From: Salticus scenicus | Lineage: Eukaryota > Arthropoda > Arachnida > Araneae > Salticidae | Assembly (NCBI GenBank): GCA_963930645.1 | Contig: OZ005652.1 | Span: forward strand, 356,545,602-356,609,601 | DNA length: 64,000 bases | Reading direction: 5' to 3' | Shown: piece after piece, positions 44,109 through 54,073 of the stretch | Layout: each line of letters begins with the position of its first letter | Numbering within the stretch: position 1 is the first letter of the stretch | Position numbers and translations under genes: made by a program | The notes under the pieces: model-generated | What the model was told of the DNA's origin: nothing | Databases searched by the model: none | Seen by the model: the letters and a program-made list of their open reading frames with translations, nothing else

Positions 44109-45902
44109 TTAATGTTTTTTTATAAATTCTTCTAAACGTACAGGAACTTTACCAACAAAATTTACTTGTTTTTCAATCACTTTTCGAGCTGCCAAACATT
44201 GCAATGTGATATATTGCAAGTAATTGAATTCGAAATGAGACTGTAACATACAATGTCCATAACCCTTTCGACAATCAATATTTGCACCATATTTTAATAA
44301 AACCTGTATAACTTTAGATGAATAATTTGATAACTCTACAGCTATTTGTATAGGAGTATTAAAATTGTAATTAATCACTTCTGTATTAGCACCACATTCT
44401 AAAAAAAGTTCAGCTATTGCAGCATTTGGAAATATGTCAGTTTCAAAATAATTGTTTGATTTTGAAACAACAAGATGTAATATTGCATTACCAACAGAAG
44501 TTCTGAGTTCTAATTTTAAAATATTTTTAATGAGTTGCTTCATCATTTTCACTTGCTCTGCAGTCTTTGGAATCACATGAAGGATATAAATTTGGTGTGT
44601 TACTACTTTAAGTATTTTGTCAAAAATTTCTTGTTGTTTTTTAAAGACAGGTTTTATGTTTAAAAGAACAATAGAGTTTTCAAAATGACTTACAAGTATA
44701 CGTGTTGATTCATAAACATCAAGAAATTTAATTTGCTCATGTAACTTTAAGAAATGAATAAGTAATTTTTTACATGCATAATAAACATAACAGTTTAATA
44801 AATTATCTTTTTGAATATTTAATTCTATAGCATAATTCCAAAGATTAATACAGCGTTGATAATGTAAATTATGCCTTTCAGCATGAAGCATTAATCTATA
44901 AATCATATCTTCATGTAGGGTCCCCAGAATTCTTTCACGTACAAGTAATGACTGAATACGTATTGCCTCTGAATTATTGGATATGTTGTCTAATTCTTCA
45001 TAAGTGGTAAATTCAGAAATGGATGCATAAGGAGCTTTACTTACAAAATTCTTTACAGTATTAGGGTCACTATATCGGATAGATAATCGCCAATAATCCA
45101 AGCATTTTTCGAAATTCTCATTATTTTCTAAAAATGAGCTACCAAGTAACTTATGTGCTTCAGCTATTCGCTGTTTAGAATAATGATAATTTTCAATGAG
45201 GTGTTCAAATATTTGAATAGCACATTTACGACAAGCAATTTCTAACGCATCACCAAAATATCTACTTTTAATGAAAGGATCTGCTCCATTTTCAAGTAAT
45301 AATTTTGTCGTCTCAAATTTATATTCCTTGATAGCATAGTGTAATGCCGTATTCAATTGATTATCTTGAACATTAACATCAACTCCGCATTTAATTAAGA
45401 ATTTACATAAGGGTACATTTTGAATGGAATTCATCAAACAAGTACCACCATCATAATTAGGTTTAAAAATATCTGCACCATTGTCTACTAAATATGTAAC
45501 AATTTTGAAATGATTCATAAAACAAGCTGATCTCACTGGAGTAGATCCAGTATTAGAAACACTGTTTATATTCGCTCCATGTTTAACAAGACATTGAACT
45601 ACATTTAATTTGCCTCTTACTGAAGCCCACCATAAAGGGGTCACATAATATCTGACATGTAAATATTTATACATAACACGTTGCTCTACATCAGCGTTAC
45701 AATGTTCAATTAAATATTCCATAATTTCTAATCTTGCTTTTTTACAAGCTAAAAATAAAGGAGTATAACCTTTTTTAACTCTTGAAACAATTTCTTTTCT
45801 TTCATCTTTTGTAAATCTTTCAAGACGATTTCGAATTGAAATGGATAATCCGTATTTATTTAAATGAATCTCAGTAACGAGTTCATTAAATATTATGTCC
45901 AT
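44109..45902 (-). CDS. FEM1-like ankyrin protein (CUL2 substrate adaptor)
   Basis: A 597-residue protein with the full FEM1 layout. N-terminal ankyrin repeats (about 45-235; for example TPLWWASVRGKLNVVQCLVKHG) are followed by a TPR-like region (about 240-290; AEAHKLLGSSFLEN and CLDYWRLSI), a long helical middle, more ankyrin repeats (about 500-560; NTPIQIAVELS) and a terminal block CLAARKVIEKQV...VPVRLEEFI (about 570-592), which is the FEM1 C-terminal signature. Cellular FEM1 proteins bind Elongin B/C and CUL2 and recognise Arg C-degrons; the nematode founder acts in sex determination. This copy matches their length (about 620-660), so it is a near-complete capture. Confidence 0.85.
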   Translation of the reverse strand: MDIIFNELVTEIHLNKYGLSISIRNRLERFTKDERKEIVSRVKKGYTPLFLACKKARLEIMEYLIEHCNADVEQRVMYKYLHVRYYVTPLWWASVRGKLNVVQCLVKHGANINSVSNTGSTPVRSACFMNHFKIVTYLVDNGADIFKPNYDGGTCLMNSIQNVPLCKFLIKCGVDVNVQDNQLNTALHYAIKEYKFETTKLLLENGADPFIKSRYFGDALEIACRKCAIQIFEHLIENYHYSKQRIAEAHKLLGSSFLENNENFEKCLDYWRLSIRYSDPNTVKNFVSKAPYASISEFTTYEELDNISNNSEAIRIQSLLVRERILGTLHEDMIYRLMLHAERHNLHYQRCINLWNYAIELNIQKDNLLNCYVYYACKKLLIHFLKLHEQIKFLDVYESTRILVSHFENSIVLLNIKPVFKKQQEIFDKILKVVTHQIYILHVIPKTAEQVKMMKQLIKNILKLELRTSVGNAILHLVVSKSNNYFETDIFPNAAIAELFLECGANTEVINYNFNTPIQIAVELSNYSSKVIQVLLKYGANIDCRKGYGHCMLQSHFEFNYLQYITLQCLAARKVIEKQVNFVGKVPVRLEEFIKKH

Positions 45903-46078
45903 CTTTAAAGTATTACATATAACTTTTTTAATAGTGGATAACCGTATTTATAAAAGTTCTGATTATTTTTTAAAAAATTTAAAATTTATAATTTAAAAAG
46001 TATATAAAATAAAAGATTATTTATTTTATATAAAAGGAACTTTCAAACTTTTATCAAAAATAATTGTTTTTTAAGACC
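45903..46078. promoter_or_regulatory. Divergent promoter region between FEM1-like and 46079 genes
   Basis: TTATATAAAAGGAAC at about 46027-46041 serves the rightward gene (about 45 bases before its ATG). GTTATATGTAATAC near 45915 may serve the FEM1-like gene. Confidence 0.4.
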
Positions 46079-46618
46079 ATGAATTTTCCTGGTACGATTT
46101 TGTGTGTTTTGAAAAATATCATCGGAGATTTACAATATTCTTATCGTAAAATATGGATAAGTTTACAGGTTTTATATGATGGTCATGTAAAAGATAAAAA
46201 TAAATTAAAAAAAGAAATAGAATCTTTGAAAAGCAATATTGATAAAATAGTTGATAAAGATAATGAATTCCTCACCATAATTGATACTTTTATTATTTTT
46301 GATAAAATAATTAACGAATGGCTAGATGAATCTTTTCGTCTACATTACAAAATTCAAGAAAATATTGAACGGATTAAAGAATTGGTAATGAAAAAGGAGA
46401 AAAATTTAGTTTTGGACGACTTGTACATTGCTAAAATGAAATCTTTGTCGGATTGCATAATCATTTATTTTAAGACCGCATACAAATTTAATATTCAAAG
46501 TCAATTAACATCCCAACTCGATTTTAAAACAAGCAATGAATATTTCGATAAATTGAAATCTTCATTGGATTTTATACTAGATTATATTATTAAACAAATC
46601 GATCTAGTCCCGTTATAA
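46079..46618 (+). CDS. Unrecognised coiled-coil protein, tandem copy 1
   Basis: A 179-residue all-helical, charged protein, copy 1 of a tandem pair with 46854-47405. Strongly conserved blocks are LQYSYRK, EWLDESFRLHYK, RIKELV and SLSDCI. Residues about 30-70 (KDKNKLKKEIESLKSNI) are coiled-coil-like. The start is the ATG at 46079, since upstream codons open only with TTG. It has a TATA-type early promoter. It resembles no family I know; given the neighbourhood, a helical death-regulator or scaffold is one possibility. Confidence 0.6.
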   Translation: MNFPGTILCVLKNIIGDLQYSYRKIWISLQVLYDGHVKDKNKLKKEIESLKSNIDKIVDKDNEFLTIIDTFIIFDKIINEWLDESFRLHYKIQENIERIKELVMKKEKNLVLDDLYIAKMKSLSDCIIIYFKTAYKFNIQSQLTSQLDFKTSNEYFDKLKSSLDFILDYIIKQIDLVPL

Positions 46619-46853
46619 CGAACTCTGGTGGATTAATATAGGCCATGTAAAAATAATAGAATTTATTATTTTTTTATAAAGTTATCAATAAAAATATATA
46701 TTTAAAAAATGATTAAAAAAAGAATATTGTAGACAAAGTAAAAATTTTTTCTTAATAAGTTATAAATTTATTGTTTACTTTAAAAAAAATTAAAATAAGA
46801 TTTGATTATTGTATATAAAAGTAACTTAAAATCATCCATATTTTTATAAAACC

Positions 46854-47405
46854 ATGAAATTTTCTGGTATGATTTTGAATACTTTGAAAAATATCGTAAG
46901 TAATTTGCAATATTCTTACCGTAAATTATTTAAAAATTTGGAGTTTTTATATGATGGTTATGTAGAAGATAAAAATGAATTTAAAAAGGAAGTCGTATCT
47001 TTGAAAAGTAATATTGATAGTTTTGTTGAAAAAAATGAAGAATTCAAAACGATAATTGATATTTTTATTATTCTTGATAAAATAATAAATGAATGGCTAG
47101 ATGAATCTTTTCGTCTACATTACAAAGTTTACAAAAACACCGAACGGATTAAAGAATTGGTAACGAAAAAAGAGGAAAAATTTCTTTTGGACGAATTATA
47201 CATTGGTAAATTGCAATCTTTATCGGATTGCATAACCATTTATTTTAAGCAAGCAGATAAATTTAACTTTAATATTCAAAGTCAATTAAGGTCACAACTT
47301 GATTTAAATACAAAGAACGAATATATCGATAAATTGGAATCTTCATTGAATTTCATACAAGATTCTATTACTATAAAAAATGATCCAGTCAAAATAACAT
47401 TATAA
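46854..47405 (+). CDS. Unrecognised coiled-coil protein, tandem copy 2
   Basis: A 183-residue paralogue of the preceding gene, alike along its whole length (EWLDESFRLHYK is identical; IQSQL near the end in both). TATATAAAAG at about 46811-46820 lies about 40 bases upstream, at almost the same place as in copy 1, so promoter and gene were duplicated together. Its stop codon is followed by a palindrome at 47455-47491. Confidence 0.6.
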   Translation: MKFSGMILNTLKNIVSNLQYSYRKLFKNLEFLYDGYVEDKNEFKKEVVSLKSNIDSFVEKNEEFKTIIDIFIILDKIINEWLDESFRLHYKVYKNTERIKELVTKKEEKFLLDELYIGKLQSLSDCITIYFKQADKFNFNIQSQLRSQLDLNTKNEYIDKLESSLNFIQDSITIKNDPVKITL

Positions 47406-47454
47406 CAAACTTTAAGAGATATTTCATTGTTTTGTTTATATAAAAACATTTATA

Positions 47455-47491
47455 AAATAATAGATTTTAAATTTTAAAATCTATTATTTTG
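47455..47491. terminator. AT palindrome after tandem copy 2 (terminator-like)
   Basis: Perfect 16-base arms, AAAATAATAGATTTTA and TAAAATCTATTATTTT, with a 5-base loop, lie about 50 bases after the stop at 47405. It could form a hairpin in the transcript and contribute to 3'-end formation. Confidence 0.4.
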
Positions 47492-47639
47492 AAACATTTT
47501 ATTTATATCAAAAATTTTTTACTTTGTCAAATTTTTATATTAAAGTCGACAGACATCATTTTTATTTTTTTAATATGACGTAATTCTATAATTACTATTT
47601 AAGTGTCGTCGTTTTATTCTACATTTGAGTGTGCGACAG

Positions 47640-48215
47640 CAATGACCCAAACATCCATTTTGCTCAAAACGAAATTCTCGATTCTGCTCGTTTGACCTTA
47701 TGAAAAAAATCAAATTAAAGAATTAGTGGACATTGGTTTTTTATTATAATAGTGCAGACAATAGACTTATCTGCTTTATGTGTGCTGGATTTTGCCACAT
47801 AAATGGCATTTGTTATATGAATGTCGCTTCGAAAGACCACATAACTTGAACTCAAATTTATTTAAATAATATGAAGAACCTCTTGGTGGTCCAAATAACT
47901 TGAAATCAAATTTATTTAAACAATATGAAGAACCTCTTGATGGTCCAAATAACTTGAAATCAAATTCATTTAAGCAACAAGAATCTCTTGATGGTCCAAA
48001 TAATTTGAAATCAAATTTATTTAAACAAAACCGTGAAGAAGAGAATCATCAAGATGATTTAAATCGATTATTATGTGTTATTGTTTCGATAAGATCAGAG
48101 ATGTTATTTTTCTAAATTGTAAACATTTTGCTTGTTGTATGTATTGTTCAAACAAAATTCAAACCTCTCCTATTAAAGAAATAATTAGAACTTTTATGCC
48201 CTAAATAAAATCCTT
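47640..48215 (+). pseudogene. Decayed RING-protein gene with 54-bp internal repeats
   Basis: After a promoter-like region (TGACGTAA at about 47577; ATG at 47641) the coding signal is broken. A Cys-rich piece near 47770-47820, then about three and a half copies of a 54-bp unit (47845-48030; NNLKSNLFKQ and LDGP in the open frame from 47900), then the two halves of a RING finger: the first CxxC region in the frame ending at 48115, the rest (CKHFACCMYC) in another frame up to 48210. One base missing near 48078 accounts for the shift. The arrangement resembles an IAP-type protein. It is probably inactive. Confidence 0.55.
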
Positions 48216-49160
48216 TTTTAACAATAATGGTTTTAATTTAGATTGTATATAAAATTATCAATTTCAGATTAAACAGATTTGTGTGTAAAAGTAAACAACT
48301 AGTATATTTCACACATATTAACACAATATCACTACAGTCTGTCAAAAAATTAAATGAACACGAAACCTTGTTTAAAATTCATAAGGAATAAGCCCAAAAA
48401 AAGAAAGCGTTAAAAATATCTTTTTTTACGATAAAATCAGCGAAATATTATAAGATGTCCTTTAAAAGTTTAAAAATATCAATTGTGTCAATATAGCATG
48501 AACAAAATAATTTAGATAAAAAAATGTTCTATTTATTGAATGAAAATTCTATAATCAATATAGGTTTTAAATTGGTTTATATATTTTAAAAGTTGTGTTT
48601 AAATATTTTGTTTTCATATTTTAAACATAGAGACATTTTCGAGCGAGCGGAAATGTCTATATTTTTTGACTTTTAATTTTTTTGACAAACCAAAAAGGAA
48701 ATGTTAAAAATATCTTTTTTTACAAAAAAAATCAGAGATTTTGATTTTCTAAATTGTAAGCATTTGCTTGTCGTATTTATTGTTCAAAGAATATTCAAAC
48801 CTGTCCTATGTTTATTAAAGAAATAAAACTTTTATGCCCTAAATAAAATCCTTTTTTAAGAATGTTAAAGCGTAACTTTTTAATAATAACTATTTTAATT
48901 TATATTGCTATACATAAAATTATCAATTTCAGATTAAACAGATTTGTGTGTAAAAATATACAACTACTATATTTCACACATATTAACACACTGACCTACA
49001 GTCTGTCAAAAAATTAAATGAACACTAAACCTTTCTCAGAATTCATAAAGAATAATTCTAATTTTTTGACAGACAAAAAAGGAAACATTAAAAATATTAT
49101 TTTTACGTTAAAATCAAGGATATTGTTTTTCTAAATTGTAAACATTTTGCACATCTGAGA
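48100..49160. repeat. Imperfect direct duplications of the RING-gene 3' end and flank
   Basis: The segment running from TTTCTAAATTGTAAACATTT through CCTTTTTTAA, TCAATTTCAGATTAAACAGA and ACAGTCTGTCAAAAAATTAA occurs at about 48107-48390 and again at about 48747-49040; a third truncated start lies at about 49125. A fourth copy of the RING end lies on the opposite strand at about 57460-57570. The copies have many small differences and no open frame. No other gene is seen between 48216 and 49387. Confidence 0.65.
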
Positions 49161-49387
49161 CTAGGTTTCAATGATAACTATTTTTTATGTCAGAAAAGAA
49201 ATAGCGAAATTTCAAATTTCAAATTTTTAAGCTTTTTAAAGATTATAAAAGATTCTGTCCAAGATGTAGATGTTTTCATTTTTAAAGATTAATCAATAAT
49301 GAATTACTAATTAATTAGTGATTAATTAATAATTAATAATTAATTAATTTTCAAAAAATGGTGTTTGTGGAACTTTTTTTTCTATAA

Positions 49388-50542
49388 TTATATAATATAT
49401 CTAAAAAAATTTCTATTAATAATTTTTATCAATGTTAATTCATTATCTTCAAGTTTATATAATTCACTCATCCAAGTAATTTCACCATGTTTTAATATAA
49501 AACCTTCATTTTGACAGTATCTATCAGATACTATTTGAAATCGAGGTACACATTTACATAAATGACACCATTCTCTAGGATTTTGAATAAGAAATGGTAA
49601 GTATTCACAAGAGGGATGGGGCAGTATATAAGAAATTTTTTTTATTTCGCACGTCACATTATAAAAATAGAGCCGTATACATTTCGTACACATCTTGAAG
49701 AGACAATTATCTTTGAAAAATACATAATAAATAATATTAAAATTATTAGGACAACTATAAAAAAAGTCATACAATGTGTAAAATATTGTAATATCTATTT
49801 TTAAAACTATAGAATCTTTTATGTTAAAAACAAAATCTCTTTTTGAAAAGGATTCAATCAAATTTATATAATTAAATTCATTGTTAGCGATTTTTTTTAA
49901 TAAGCCAGTCATTTTATCCACTATCGGTATCGTTATGTATTGGTGACTCTTTCTGATAACTTGTAAAAAAATAGATTTAGGTAAATAAAGCGCCAAGCGT
50001 TCAACGTTGTGAAAATCTGGAAAATAAGTCCAAATTTTCGAAAAACACAAGTCTTGTAACGAAGGAAAATCAAATACAACGTTACAATAAAACCTTTTTT
50101 CAACGAAAAACTCTGAAATATATGAAAGTAAGATATCATCCTCTAAAGGTTGTATTTTTAAACCGAAACCGACCGTTTTCAATTCATTTATATTAATGTT
50201 TTTAAATGAAACAATAACAAAATGAATATGATCTTTTCTGTCACCGCCGCAAAACCATTCGGGATATTTTAATATATAAAAATAGGATATATTTTTACAA
50301 ACTTCTCGAAATTTTTCAAATGCTGACTTGTGTAAAATTATATGATAGTGATATTTTTTATAATTTCTTATTTTTATTATTTTTCCCCAACATTGATCTA
50401 GAAAAAAACGAATATATGATTTTTCATTATTAGTAGAAGTCAGGGGGCACTCAAAACTTTCAGAATACTCATCGATAATTATTTTTGGACTCTCATGATT
50501 AATATGAATTACGGATTTAATAGAAAATTGAGTTGTATCCAT
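49388..50542 (-). CDS. Protein with HUH-like motif and SOCS-box-like segment
   Basis: A 384-residue protein of unknown family. Residues 64-112 contain YHYHIILHKSAF, then CGG (98-100) and DHIHFVIVSF (104-113), a hydrophobic strand with His-x-His as in HUH-type replication endonucleases. A related block occurs in the partial gene at 62668. Residues 160-203 read PSLQDLCFSKI, a spacer, LALYLPKSIF, close to a SOCS box (Elongin-binding S/T-L-x-x-x-C and a Leu-Pro Cullin part). The C-terminal third has several Cys (CTKC at about 284-287; CHLC at about 335-338) that may bind zinc. Both motif readings are inferences. TATATAAATA lies about 15 bases upstream of the ATG. Confidence 0.55.
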   Translation of the reverse strand: MDTTQFSIKSVIHINHESPKIIIDEYSESFECPLTSTNNEKSYIRFFLDQCWGKIIKIRNYKKYHYHIILHKSAFEKFREVCKNISYFYILKYPEWFCGGDRKDHIHFVIVSFKNININELKTVGFGLKIQPLEDDILLSYISEFFVEKRFYCNVVFDFPSLQDLCFSKIWTYFPDFHNVERLALYLPKSIFLQVIRKSHQYITIPIVDKMTGLLKKIANNEFNYINLIESFSKRDFVFNIKDSIVLKIDITIFYTLYDFFYSCPNNFNIIYYVFFKDNCLFKMCTKCIRLYFYNVTCEIKKISYILPHPSCEYLPFLIQNPREWCHLCKCVPRFQIVSDRYCQNEGFILKHGEITWMSELYKLEDNELTLIKIINRNFFRYII

Positions 50543-50692
50543 AATACATATTTATATATGATTAACACAAATCATTTATAAATTGTATCGATTCTTGAAA
50601 CGACAGTAAACTTATTAATAGAGAAATATTTAAAGTATAATATTAATTTTCCGAATATATACTTTTTTCGTAAGAATATTTTAATTTCTTAA

Positions 50693-50725
<33 letters not shown>

Positions 50726-50726
<1 letters not shown>

Positions 50727-51031
50727 TGACTAAACCTACAAAAATACCTTTATTATATGCTTATGATACATTAAATAAAATGAACCGTGGATATAATCAA
50801 CCTCAAGATGAAATTCAATATAATGAATTAATGGAACATACCAATGGCGATAAATTGCTAATTCCAATAAATAATCTCAGACAGTATTTCGCTGATGATA
50901 AAACTTTTAAAGAATATAAAGAAAATATACATGTTTCTAATTCTTATTGGAATGTTGTTCTAAAAATGTCTAAAAAACTTAAAATTAAAAAGAGTGTCGA
51001 TATTAAATATGCCAAACGTTTTATAACTTAA
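50726..51031 (+). CDS. Unrecognised 101-residue basic protein
   Basis: A short intact frame preceded by an A tract (about 50694-50719) and GAGAA. The product is charged, with a Lys-rich C-terminal third (about 80-100) that could bind nucleic acid or act as a nuclear signal. Nothing is recognised. It directly borders the 287-bp array. A small real gene is likely but not certain. Confidence 0.45.
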
Positions 51032-51049
51032 AATAAAGCTTTTTTTTTT

Positions 51050-53800
51050 CGAAATTGCAATTTCGCTATTTAATTATCCGATAAATTTCAAATTAAATTT
51101 TTTTCTATATCAGAGTCCATCAAGCTATTTTACAAAATTAGCATTTCAATTTTAACATTTAATTAAATAGCGAAATTTCAATTTTAAAATTTTCAAAAAT
51201 TAAATTTTCATATTTAATTATGCGCTAAAATTCAAATTAAATTTTTTTCTATATCAGAGTCCATCAAGCTATTTTACAAAATTAGCATTTGAATTTTTAA
51301 CATTTAATTAGCGAAATTTGAATTTTAAATTTTTTTCGAAATTGCAATTTCGCTATTTAATTATCCGATAAATTTCAAATTAAATTTTTTTCTATATCAG
51401 AGTCCATCAAGCTATTTTACAAAATTAGCATTTCAATTTTAACATTTAATTAAATAGCGAAATTTCAATTTTAAAATTTTCAAAAATTAAATTTTCATAT
51501 TTAATTATGCGCTAAAATTCAAATTAAATTTTTTTCTATATCAGAGTCCATCAAGCTATTTTACAAAATTAGCATTTGAATTTTTAACATTTAATTAGCG
51601 AAATTTGAATTTTAAATTTTTTTCGAAATTGCAATTTCGCTATTTAATTATCCGATAAATTTCAAATTAAATTTTTTTCTATATCAGAGTCCATCAAGCT
51701 ATTTTACAAAATTAGCATTTCAATTTTAACATTTAATTAAATAGCGAAATTTCAATTTTAAAATTTTCAAAAATTAAATTTTCATATTTAATTATGCGCT
51801 AAAATTCAAATTAAATTTTTTTCTATATAAGTGTGAATTATACTCTTTTATAAAAAATAGCATTTGAATTTTTAACATTTAATTAGCGAAATTTGAATTT
51901 TAAATTTTTTTCGAAATTGCAATTTCGCTATTTAATTATCCGATAAATTTCAAATTAAATTTTTTTCTATATCAGAGTCCATCAAGCTATTTTACAAAAT
52001 TAGCATTTCAATTTTAACATTTAATTAAATAGCGAAATTTCAATTTTAAAATTTTCAAAAATTAAATTTTCATATTTAATTATGCGCTAAAATTCAAATT
52101 AAATTTTTTTCTATATCAGAGTCCATCAAGCTATTTTACAAAATTAGCATTTGAATTTTTAACATTTAATTAGCGAAATTTGAATTTTAAATTTTTTTCG
52201 AAATTGCAATTTCGCTATTTAATTATCCGATAAATTTCAAATTAAATTTTTTTCTATATCAGAGTACATCAAGCTATTTTACAAAATTAGCATTTCAATT
52301 TTAACATTTAATTAAATAGCGAAATTTCAATTTTAAAATTTTCAAAAATTAAATTTTCATATTTAATTATGCGCTAAAATTCAAATTAAATTTTTTTCTA
52401 TATCAGAGTCCATCAAGCTATTTTACAAAATTAGCATTTGAATTTTTAACATTTAATTAGCGAAATTTGAATTTTAAATTTTTTTCGAAATTGCAATTTC
52501 GCTATTTAATTATCCGATAAATTTCAAATTAAATTTTTTTCTATATCAGAGTCCATCAAGCTATTTTACAAAATTAGCATTTCAATTTTAACATTTAATT
52601 AAATAGCGAAATTTCAATTTTAAAATTTTCAAAAATTAAATTTTCATATTTAATTATGCGCTAAAATTCAAATTAAATTTTTTTCTATATCAGAGTCCAT
52701 CAAGCTATTTTACAAAATTAGCATTTGAATTTTTAACATTTAATTAGCGAAATTTGAATTTTAAATTTTTTTCGAAATTGCAATTTCGCTATTTAATTAT
52801 CCGATAAATTTCAAATTAAATTTTTTTCTATATCAGAGTCCATCAAGCTATTTTACAAAATTAGCATTTCAATTTTAACATTTAATTAAATAGCGAAATT
52901 TCAATTTTAAAATTTTCAAAAATTAAATTTTCATATTTAATTATGCGCTAAAATTCAAATTAAATTTTTTTCTATATCAGAGTCCATCAAGCTATTTTAC
53001 AAAATTAGCATTTGAATTTTTAACATTTAATTAGCGAAATTTGCATTTTAAATTTTTTTCGAAATTGCAATTTCGCTATTTAATTATCCGATAAATTTCA
53101 AATTAAATTTTTTTCTATATCAGAGTCCATCAAGCTATTTTACAAAATTAGCATTTAAATTTTAACATTTAATTAAATAGCGAAATTTCAATTTTAAAAT
53201 TTTCAAAAATTAAATTTTCATATTTAATTATGCGCTAAAATTCAAATTAAATTTTTTTCTATATAAGTGTGAATTATACTCTTTTATAAAAAATAGCATT
53301 TGAATTTTTAACATTTAATTAGCGAAATTTGAATTTTAAATTTTTTTCGAAATTGCAATTTCGCTATTTAATTATCCGATAAATTTCAAATTAAATTTTT
53401 TTCTATATAAGTGTGAATTATACTCTTTTATAAAAAATAGCATTTGAATTTTAACATTTAATTAGCGAAATTTCCATTTTAAATTTTTTTCAAAAATGCA
53501 ATTTCGCTATTTAATTATCCGCTAAATTTCAAATTAAATTTTTTTCTATATCAGAGTCCATCAAGCTATTTTACAAAATTAGCATTTAAATTTTAACATT
53601 TAATTATCGAAATTTCCATTTTCAAAATTTTCAAAAATGAAATTTTCATACTTAATTATGCGCTAAAATTCAAATTAATTTTTTTTCTCTATCAGAGTGA
53701 ATTATCCTATTTTATAAAAATAGCATTTGAATTTTAACATTTAATTATCGAAATTTCCATTTTCAAAATGAAATTTTGCTATTCGCTAAAATTCAAATTA
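51050..53800. repeat. 287-bp palindromic tandem array, about nine copies (hr-like, possible origin)
   Basis: Units begin at the perfect palindrome CGAAATTGCAATTTCG at 51050, 51337, 51624, 51912, 52199, 52486, 52773, 53060 and 53348, a spacing of 287 or 288. Each unit holds two half-units, each with TATATCAGAGTCCATCAAGC (replaced by TATATAAGTGTGAATTATAC in a few), and the inverted words TTAGCGAAATTT and AATTTCGCTATTTAATT around the palindrome. Copies are nearly identical until about 53400 and decay to 53800. Baculovirus and nudivirus homologous regions have the same tandem imperfect-palindrome style and serve as enhancers and origins; the role here is inferred. No gene lies within. Confidence 0.9.
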
Positions 53801-54073
53801 TATTTTTTTACAAATTTAATGGACAGGAAATGAATGCGCTGTATTTTAAAAATTGTAACTCTTAAAACTTTAAAAGTGATAATTTAAAAAAAAATATTCA
53901 TTTAAATTGAATGTGAGAATAAATCAAGAAAGTAAAGATAAATTTTATTACATTATACATTATATTAATATATACATTAATAAAATCAACACATTATATA
54001 CATTAACACAAAAAATATATACAAGTAAAACAATATTTTGCAAATTAAAAAATATATTCTAATTATTGTTAAT

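Noticed and set aside
46079..47405. Bcl-2 assignment for the tandem coiled-coil pair
   Set aside because: They are helical and lie near the Bcl-2 genes, but no BH1 or BH2 motif is present; EWLDESFRLHYK does not fit either.
51050..53800. CRISPR array
   Set aside because: The repeat unit is 287 bp with no variable spacers, and there are no cas genes; it is a tandem palindromic array.
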